Notes under the pieces: generated by a model
What the model was told of the DNA's origin: nothing
The model's database searches: none
What the model saw: only the letters and a program-made list of their open reading frames with translations
Translations under genes and position numbers: made by a program
Assembly: GCA_037127315.1 (NCBI GenBank)
Contig: JBBBDQ010000230.1
Location: 216,001-280,000, forward strand
Direction: 5' to 3'
DNA length: 64,000 bases
Source: Ascarosepion bandense
Taxonomy: Eukaryota; Mollusca; Cephalopoda; Sepiida; Sepiidae
In this document: one piece after another, positions 57,103 to 64,000 of the stretch
Layout: each line of letters opens with the position of its first letter
Position numbering within the stretch: the first letter of the stretch is position 1

Positions 57103-58722
57103 GCTGAGGACCCCATTTTACAACACATACCTCACCTGAATAACTACTTAATACAACAGATTCCACGAAGATCTCACTATGTACAATACACCCATAACAT
57201 CTCTGCTGATAATCACATTGCAAAACTATCTAAATATACTCTCACCCAAGAAGAAACCTCTTTATTAAATAAAGGATTAACATTCTGCCCCTCACAGCCA
57301 CTAAACCCTCTAAACCTCTGCTACGATATGAAAAAATACCTTCGTAGACTGAGACTAAAAGAATATTTCTCAGACAACAGATCCACTTCTAATGACAACA
57401 GCGATAAACAATCATACTCCAAATTTCCTCTTACGAAAAATAATACCCTATGGACTCCACCAAGCGGACGCAACCAACACTTGGATCAATACGCCAACAA
57501 AGCCAGACAACACATGGACAACTTCTTAAAAAATAAAGGACACCAAACAAAAATACACAACCTATCTAAAGTAGAACACCAAGCCATCTATACACTTAAG
57601 AACAACCGAAACATAATTATCGTACCAGCCGATAAGGGCGGAGCTATAACCATCTTAGACACTAACAACTATATTAAAGAAGCAGAATCACAACTTCAAA
57701 ATAACAAGTTCTATGTACCCTTACCTCTAGATCCGACTAGCACTTACAAAACAGAATTATCACTTCTCATTCAGAACCTGAATCATAACATAAAAAATAA
57801 AATAAAATCTTTTATTCCCGAGAACCCCAAAACAGCAACATTCTATACTATCCCAAAACTACACAAACTCCCCAAAATCATTTCAGAAAAACACCCTAAC
57901 ACCTCTTCATCCAACCCACATCATACTAAACAAGCAAATAATGAAGAAATCTACAAAATTTCAAAAGAACTTAAAATCACACCACCTGGCAGACCCATAA
58001 TATCAGGCATTGGTACCCTCACAGAACTTATATCTGGATACATAGAAAATATCCTAAAACCTTTATTACCTGACATACCTAGTTATATTAGAGACACTAC
58101 TGACTTTCTCAACAAGTTACAAAGCATTAATTTAGTCCTAGGTGATAATATCATAGTAACGATGGATGTTACGTCTCTGTACACGAACATTCCACATGTT
58201 GAAGAAGTAGCAGCTTGCCATGAGTTCCTTAAAAACAAATTACCTAACAACCAAATCACAGATTTATGCCAATTAATAAATTTCATCTTAACACACAATA
58301 ATTTTAAATTCAACAACAAACACTATTTACAGATTAGTGGCACAGCAATGGGCACGAAAATGGCACCTTGTTATGCCAATATCTTTATGCATATTTTAGA
58401 AAAAAAGATACTAGACAGTTCACAATACAAACCATCAAATTATTTTAGATACATTGATGATATTTTCTTAATATGGACTCATGGATTAGAAAAATTAAAA
58501 AACTTCTTCACTTTCTGCAACAACTTCCACAATACAATCAAATTTACCATGGAGTACTCATACACATCCGTCCCTTTCTTAGACGTCATGGTAAAATTAA
58601 ATAAACATACACTTTCCACCAGTCTATACAACAAACCCACAAACCAACATAAATTCCTACACTTTAACAGTTGTCATCCCCTCAAATTAAAAAACATCTA
58701 TCGTATACAGCTCATTTATTAG
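57103..58722 (+). CDS. Penelope-like element reverse transcriptase (ORF part 1)
   Basis: Open from 57103 with no start codon before the (TA)n/(CTAT)n edge, so the 5' end is truncated; the first Met in frame is at 57328. It encodes the RT of a PLE. Landmarks counted from that Met: PADKGGAITILDTNNY at about 99-114 (RT1), IPKLHKLPK at about 173, PPGRPIISG at about 220, TMDVTSLYTNIP with the motif A Asp at about 279, GTAMGTKMAPCYANIF (motif B) at about 340, RYIDDIFLIW (motif C, both catalytic Asp kept) at about 373, and FTMEYSYTSVPFLDVM at about 410. All RT residues I can judge are intact. The frame leaves the expected path at six A (58689-58694). Five A would keep the frame into part 2. The RT copies the element's RNA into the genome. 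Confidence 0.92.
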   Translation, partial: AEDPILQHIPHLNNYLIQQIPRRSHYVQYTHNISADNHIAKLSKYTLTQEETSLLNKGLTFCPSQPLNPLNLCYDMKKYLRRLRLKEYFSDNRSTSNDNSDKQSYSKFPLTKNNTLWTPPSGRNQHLDQYANKARQHMDNFLKNKGHQTKIHNLSKVEHQAIYTLKNNRNIIIVPADKGGAITILDTNNYIKEAESQLQNNKFYVPLPLDPTSTYKTELSLLIQNLNHNIKNKIKSFIPENPKTATFYTIPKLHKLPKIISEKHPNTSSSNPHHTKQANNEEIYKISKELKITPPGRPIISGIGTLTELISGYIENILKPLLPDIPSYIRDTTDFLNKLQSINLVLGDNIIVTMDVTSLYTNIPHVEEVAACHEFLKNKLPNNQITDLCQLINFILTHNNFKFNNKHYLQISGTAMGTKMAPCYANIFMHILEKKILDSSQYKPSNYFRYIDDIFLIWTHGLEKLKNFFTFCNNFHNTIKFTMEYSYTSVPFLDVMVKLNKHTLSTSLYNKPTNQHKFLHFNSCHPLKLKNIYRIQLIY

Positions 58723-59536
58723 AATAAAACGCATTTGCTCAGACCATCCAGATTTTCTAAACAACATTAACAACCTAACAAAACAGTTTCTAAAATGTAA
58801 ATATCCAATAAAAATAATAAAGGAAGCACTACATAAAACCATCCACATAGATCGTAGCACACTTCTCACATACAAAAAACGAAAAGATAACAACCGAATT
58901 CCCATGGTTTTTAACCATAATCAATATTCCTACACACTTATCAAAAATTTAAAAAATGATTACAGGAACCTCCAATCAAACAAAAACATCAAAGACATTT
59001 TCGATAAACCACCCATAAATGCAAAGAAACAAACACCCAACCTATCAACTATCCTCACTTCTAACAAATATTTAAATAATACAAACCTATCAGGGAATTT
59101 AAAATGTGGAAAGCCTCGCTGTTTAATTTGTAAACATTTAATAACAGACAAAACATTCTCTGTACCCAACACCAAAATAAAATTACACCCACCAAACCTT
59201 ACTTGTGACAGCAAAAACATCATCTACTTTCTCTTCTGCTCAATTTGCCCCAACAGTGGATATAGCGGCGAATCCGGTAATAGCTTTAGATTTCGCTTCA
59301 ATAATCACAAACTAAATATACGACAAAAAAATGTATACTCCCCAATTGCAGCCCATTTTAATCAACCTGATCATACTTTAGAAAATTGCAAATGTTTACT
59401 AATAGACTCCAATTTTAGTTCTACATACACATGCAGAAAGAAAGAAACATACTGGATTTTAAAATTAAATACACACAAGCTAGGGTTAAATAGGGACTTA
59501 GGTGTGTTGAATCTTTACAAATATTTCAATAGCTAA
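58706..59536 (+). CDS. Penelope-like element C-terminal part with GIY-YIG endonuclease (ORF part 2)
   Basis: Continues the PLE protein in the next frame. From about 58706 it reads SSFIRIKRICSDHPDFLNNI, through a basic linker, then MVFNHNQYSY at 58904. A cysteine pair, CGKPRCLICKHL, stands at about 59108, as in other PLEs. The GIY-YIG domain follows: NIIYFLFCSICPNSGYSGES (GIY strand and YIG equivalent, here YSG), FRFRFNNHKLNI with the catalytic-type Arg, and AAHFN..DH. The end is KKETYWILKLNTHKLGLNRD, which carries the conserved Glu. It has no break inside. The endonuclease nicks the target DNA. Whether the two parts are joined by frameshifting or the copy is dead cannot be told from sequence alone. 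Confidence 0.9.
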   Translation, partial: YSSFIRIKRICSDHPDFLNNINNLTKQFLKCKYPIKIIKEALHKTIHIDRSTLLTYKKRKDNNRIPMVFNHNQYSYTLIKNLKNDYRNLQSNKNIKDIFDKPPINAKKQTPNLSTILTSNKYLNNTNLSGNLKCGKPRCLICKHLITDKTFSVPNTKIKLHPPNLTCDSKNIIYFLFCSICPNSGYSGESGNSFRFRFNNHKLNIRQKNVYSPIAAHFNQPDHTLENCKCLLIDSNFSSTYTCRKKETYWILKLNTHKLGLNRDLGVLNLYKYFNS

Positions 59537-59805
59537 AAAATTTTTTTCAGATATTCCAAGAAATTTTTATCTAAAACAAACAGACTTTCTCTACGGATGT
59601 GCCGCATGTTGTGAACAAACACACCACGTGATATAAACAAAAAAATATCCGGACGCTATCGTGAAATACGTTTCTAATTCAAATTTAAAAATCACTTGTT
59701 TCTGATGAAGGACCGAGGGCGGTCTGAAATATAAAATATAATAAAAATAAACAAATACTGTTAAAAAAAGTACATTTTTAAATTCAAAACTTTTTATTAA
59801 TATTC
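59537..59805 (+). other. PLE 3' untranslated region
   Basis: AT-rich region after the stop codon holding the hammerhead motif. It ends at a run of tattctttcc, where the (CTAT)n array resumes at about 59808. Confidence 0.7.
59694..59755 (+). ncRNA. Hammerhead ribozyme motif of the PLE
   Basis: CTGATGA at 59702-59708; helix II GGACC (59710-59714), loop GAGGGC, GGTCT (59721-59725, one G-U pair); GAAA at 59726-59729. Then a 4-bp helix III made by A59729-T59732 and A59736-T59739 with loop AAA, placing the expected NUH cleavage site after A59740. Helix I could form from TTGTTT (59696-59701) with AAACAA (59749-59754), but with an 8-nt offset, so this helix is imperfect. Hammerheads with very short helix III are established in PLEs. 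Confidence 0.75.
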
Positions 59806-59807
59806 TT

Positions 59808-59816
59808 TCCTATCTA

Positions 59817-59857
<41 letters not shown>

Positions 59858-59884
59858 CTATCTGTCTCTGTTTCTTCTTATCTA

Positions 59885-59927
<43 letters not shown>

Positions 59928-60150
59928 GTCTATCTCTCTCTGTTTCTTCTTATCTATCTATCTATCTATCTATCTTCTTATCTATCTATCTATCTTCTTA
60001 CCTATCTATCTATCTATCTATTTGTCTATCTGTCTCTGTTTCTTCTCATCTATCTATCTATCTATCTATCTATCTATTATAATATAATATTATCTATCAA
60101 TCTACCTACCTCGTTATTTTTTATCTATCTATCTATCTATCTATCTATCT
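59808..60150. repeat. (CTAT)n/(TA)n array, right flank of the PLE
   Basis: Contains three copies of the ttgtctatctgtctctgttt-type spacer (59851, a variant at 59926, and 60021), the same as in the left flank. Confidence 0.95.
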
Positions 60151-60955
60151 GTTTCGATATGTGTAGAAATGTGTGTGTCTGCGTACATCTATATATGGGC
60201 ATATTTATGTAACTAGTGTCGATTTCTGAAGATACATATTTACATACATATGTGTGTATATCTATTCACAAACAAATATAGGTAAGTTGACTGATGACTG
60301 AACATATATAAACGTATACTTTTATTCCTGTTAGCTCTTTCCCACAGCCAAAAGTACTATTTTCGTAATTGCAATCGACATAATAATAACAGAAATAACA
60401 AAAACATTCTTTTAAAAAGACGACGGTAAAGAAGGACAAGAACAAGAACAATCACAAAAACTTCTGATTGAGAAGACTACGTTGCAATAATTAGTAAAAG
60501 CGGTCTGTTGGGAAATTTTTCCACTTCTGTTCCCTGGCTAAACGGAAATATTGAACAAAAAAAAAATAAAGGTAGGCTTTTTTTAAAGATAAGGGTTCAT
60601 CTTGATTGTTACAGATGAATCAAAGACTCGTTTCGCTATATGTGAAGAGAACAATCTATCCGTGAGTTCAATTCTCGTTAACAGTTGCTTTGTTTACGGA
60701 ACTTTTGTTTTAAATTCTATGGCGGAAGCAAATATTTTATGATAAAAATAAAATCTAAAAGTTATCAGTTAAGAAAATAGTTAATCATTGCAACCATTAT
60801 TATGATTTGAAGACATTGGTATAAAAGTACCATAATTCGTCACTTAAATAATGACATTTTCTCCGCTGAAAAATATTTCAAATCATTTTGATCTAAACAT
60901 ATTTACTCAATATGCTAGCATGTTTCACCCAGTACAAGACCCAGGAGCCTCTCGA
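60151..60955. other. No gene recognised
   Basis: AT-rich, unassigned. Confidence 0.45.
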
Positions 60956-60959
60956 GTTA

Positions 60960-62700
60960 GTGGGTTAGATTAACCGGTAATTTATATGGATAGAACAGGA
61001 AGATAAGGGTTGATTGAATCTGGATTTGAACAGGTCGAGGTTGTAGTAATCGGGAAAACATCTTTTAGGGAATTTGTTCCCTGAGGCAGTGGTTCGCAGG
61101 AAGAAGCTATTTGAGCAAAACATTATTTGTAATAATCTAATAAAACATAGGTATGATTCATAGCCATTTAACATTTCACTACACATTGACAAAAATTGCT
61201 CCTTTCCCTGAGAAACAGTCAGTTTAGATTAGTTTTTGATGAAATCTTTATAATTTCATTAATACTGACCATTACTGAGTCACTGTTGTATTTAACCCAT
61301 ATAACAAGTCAGCCTGATCAGCAATGGATAATTAAAATGGCCTTCCATGATATTTTATTACATGAAAGGTTGATTTAATTTCTAAGAACTAAATCTTATA
61401 AATTTTATTTCTTTGATAATAAAAATTATTACGAGGAACTGCGGGTTATTAGCTATCATGTAAGTGGCATAGCGGGGCCTAGCCATGAAGGTCGGACCTA
61501 GTAAAACCAAGAGATGCACTTCAGCCAAACACTCTCCATGGTGCTGGCGATAAAATAGTGAGATAAACGCCAAATCCCGGTTGTAAGGGAGAGAGATTGG
61601 AACGTTGAAATTAATTCTTCTCTAACAAAAAAATTGGAAACGGTTTTGAACTTCATCAAGACTGAAGACTGGGCAACTCATTTGTAAATATGGTAAACAT
61701 TACTCCAGTCTGGGGCTAATCTATCTCTTACAAGGGCAGAAGCTAGCATGAGGAGTCAGGTACATACTGGAGCAGAATCTGGAACCGATTATTTTATCTT
61801 TAGCGACGGATCGTATACAAACATTCTACTCGAGATCGTGTGTGTATCTGTGGCCCAATATCGTCTCCAGGCAAAAGACCTTCTCGAGAAGACATCCGTT
61901 CATCATGACTGGTGGTCGTTTGGAGTTTGATCGGCTGTGTAACTAGTTTGGATTTAGAGGCATTGAATGTAACCAGTGGGAAATTAATGTTAGATCAGAG
62001 TGAGGCCATCAGTTTATTTTTGATCGTTCAAGGCTTTCGGATGTGCGCCAGTATATCGTTGTAAGATCGGCGTGGACATTTACAAATGGTTAGAATATAT
62101 TCTTAGGCAAATCATTTATGTAGATCAGAAAGAGTATTGTTCAGATAAATGATCCCTGTAGGGCGCCTACCTTGACGGCAAGAGCATCAGAAGATTAGAC
62201 TTTACTAAATACCTTCAGAAATCTACCCCTTAAGTAGGATTTCATAAAAGAGAAAACACTTCCAGTGACTCTATAGTTATAGAAATTTAGTTGCAAACAT
62301 TTCTGTCCCACTAAGTCGAAATCCTTCGAGATATTTAAAGCTGTGATCCTTGCGGTATGTGTCATCAAGAACCTCATTAATTCTTTGTGTAATGGTAGTT
62401 ACATCAGCAGTAGATCGGTCTGATAGAAATCAATACTATTCGTTGCAGAAGAGGTCGTTTATATCCAGATACGACCTTCTTGTTGATAACAACCTCAAAA
62501 AGTGTACTGATAAAACTAAGGTGACTGATGGGTCTGTACTGGGAAAGTGAGGATCATTTCCTCATGTTCATGAAGACCCGACACCTTCCACATGCTTGGG
62601 AATAATTTCTCCGTCAAGCAGCGGTTGAATAACTACGTAGACGTATATAGTACATGAGTAAGTGGAGTGCCATGATCGTTAATATCCTGAAGTGGTTCGG
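60960..62700 (-). pseudogene. Divergent Jockey-like LINE, RT remnants
   Basis: Minus strand, from high to low coordinates: an eroded RT fingers region near 62550; ALNISKDFDLVGQKCLQLNF (motif A region, 62340); GSVFSFMKSYLRGRFLKV (62260); a decayed IYINDLP at about 62120; FPLVTFNASKSKLVTQPIKL at about 61975; MAFISLFYRQHHGECLAEVH (61573), equivalent to MASLCLFYKYFHGF; and SFFLRTTASGNKFPKRCFPD near 61080. About 220 bp between 61160 and 61380 does not match. It differs enough from LINE-J to be a separate family. Confidence 0.7.
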
Positions 62701-63508
62701 TACGAAAACGACGCAAGAGTCAAACTAAAAGTGTCGAAGTGAATACACTAGCGACCTAGTCTAGGGAAAACTCGAAGTATTAAAATCTGCTCTATAGCAG
62801 GAGCCCTAACTGTGGAAGCAAACCCATTAACGCGAAGATCAGTTATTTATATCCTCATTGGTAAGTCACCCAAGTAAGCATGAACGGTTCCCCTCGTTCC
62901 CTTTACTGGCATCAAACCGGAAGGCCGTGACGCATATCTTTGTATATTTGATGTGATTTCCGTTTCGGCCTCAAAACCGACGTCTTTAATTTAATTTGCT
63001 TATTTTATTTTCGTTCATTTCATCATTTGCTCGTCTGTCTATTCTTGTTGTGCCGTTCATTTTTCAAGATCACGCAAATTTGGACACGCGTATATGGATT
63101 AGTGTCGCTCTTTTGTCGCTACTATAATGGAAGTCCATCGCCTCGATGTATAATCAACGACCTTATCTGGTCGACAGTTTCGATTTAAGAAGAGATATCG
63201 ACAGAGAAAGAAATAATGGTTCGGAAGGAGAATAGACGAGTAGCGGTCGATTGGAGATGCGCGCTTATGGATATATATATATATATATATACTGTCTTAT
63301 CGGCTGTATGTACTGGTAATGGTAGGTCGCGTCACCATATATCTAAATGACCAATCCTTTGTCAGGTTTTGCAGAACTGTTATGGTGCTCTTTTCAAAAA
63401 TGCAGCAATTCTCAAAAGGCCAAAACTGAAAAAAGAGAAACTTGCCGGTCTTTGACGCACCCTGCGGCAAGGAAGTCTAAAGTGCAACGGTAGTGTCTCT
63501 TAACTAGA
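62701..63508. other. No gene; (TA)n at 63269-63291
   Basis: Unassigned, somewhat richer in GC. Confidence 0.45.
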
Positions 63509-63510
63509 AA

Positions 63511-63742
63511 GTCAGTCACTTAGTTAAGTGCCATACGTGAAACACACCTGGGCGATCATGTCTCAAAAGAGAGACTGACTGTGCAGAAGATTATCCCACA
63601 GTAGGTTGTCATTGATTTCTGCGGTAGACTGGTCGCCAGCAAAGGCTATAGAACCCAATCCGTCCTGTTATTTAATCCATAACTGGAGAGAATAGATGGA
63701 TTAGTACCTTTCCCAAGGGTATTTGCGGGTAAATGAATGCAG
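63511..63742 (-). repeat. SINE S1, tRNA-like head replaced
   Basis: Reverse copy with agtaggttgtcattgatttc, tgcggtagactggtcgcc and cctttcccaagggtatttg. It stops at gaatgcag. A different B-box-like stretch, ggcaagttcaaaactcgcc, follows at 63755. Confidence 0.85.
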
Positions 63743-64000
63743 CTAGAAGGTGGCAAGTTCAAAACTCGCCGGAAAGCAAATTTTTATTGCGTTTTATCTA
63801 GTAGGCATTCCGATAGACGTAATATTCAGTGTTTAAATTTAAAATTTTAAAAAATGTCTATTTCAAACACGGGTATCTACTAAAAATAGAGTCCCAAGTA
63901 GTAAAAATGCTTAGTGGTAACATTACTGTTTTAGTGGCGTACTGATAAAAAGATATCTTGGCTGTTATTTTTTTTGGTCGTAAATTGGTTAGTATCTAGT
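63743..64000. other. Unassigned; tRNA-like scrap at 63750
   Basis: ggtggcaagttcaaaactcg may be part of another tRNA-derived SINE. tcaaacacgggtatcta at about 63865 recurs in reverse at 13255. Confidence 0.35.

Overview
This window reads as non-genic DNA from a cephalopod, most likely an octopus. The evidence is AT-rich sequence packed with (TA)n, (CA)n, (GATA)n and (CTTT)n arrays, many copies of a tRNA-derived SINE of about 300 bp, and old LINE, Penelope-like, mariner and Helitron copies. The taxon is inferred from repeat style and was not tested. I found no convincing host gene, rRNA, complete tRNA or CRISPR array. Nearly all long open frames are either transposon remains or low-complexity translation of tetranucleotide arrays.

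Layout. 1-1.3 kb: decayed Penelope-like element (PLE) with an LDDC-type reverse transcriptase (RT) and a GIY-YIG remnant. 1.7-2.4 kb: Helitron-like end. 2.7-3.5 kb: dead mariner. 4.2-5.2 kb: GC-rich island and a GATA array. 5.8-6.1 kb: SINE. 6.7-9.7 kb: best copy of a Jockey-superclade LINE (called LINE-J here), minus strand. 9.7-11.1 kb: polypyrimidine tract. 12.9-14.1 kb: TA-flanked inverted repeat and a hammerhead-like repeat. 14.3-22.7 kb: further LINE-J copies, an RTE-like LINE and a SINE-like element sharing the LINE-J tail. 24.6-26.2 kb: Tc1/mariner fragments and a hairpin-rich tandem repeat. 26.4-34.2 kb: LINE-J ends, SINEs, a 169-bp satellite and a second hairpin-repeat copy. 35.6-37.5 kb: large palindrome, Helitron-like end and hammerhead-like repeats. 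37.5-48 kb: LINE fragments, a Gypsy-type LTR, an RT-derived triplicated repeat at two loci and a longer Helitron-like copy. 48.5-49.6 kb: GATA higher-order array. 50-56.9 kb: SINEs, LINE-J ends and another inverted repeat. 57.1-59.8 kb: a nearly intact PLE with a hammerhead ribozyme motif behind its ORF, set inside a (CTAT)n array. 60.9-62.7 kb: a more divergent Jockey-like LINE. 63.5 kb: SINE.

How the parts relate. LINE-J supplies the retrotransposition context. At least twelve copies of its 3' tail are present on both strands, and a separate short element (18.0 and 38.6 kb) carries the same tail, as expected of a SINE using LINE-J machinery. The PLE at 57 kb has an RT, a C-terminal GIY-YIG domain and a hammerhead core, and only one frameshift in a run of six A. 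Short repeats with a related UGAUAA/GAAA hammerhead-like core occur at several other places, and three large inverted repeats flanked by (TA)n carry such motifs near their centres. These palindromes, the hairpin-only tandem repeat at 25/33 kb and the 37-codon RT triplication at 43/46 kb are the least conventional structures in the window.
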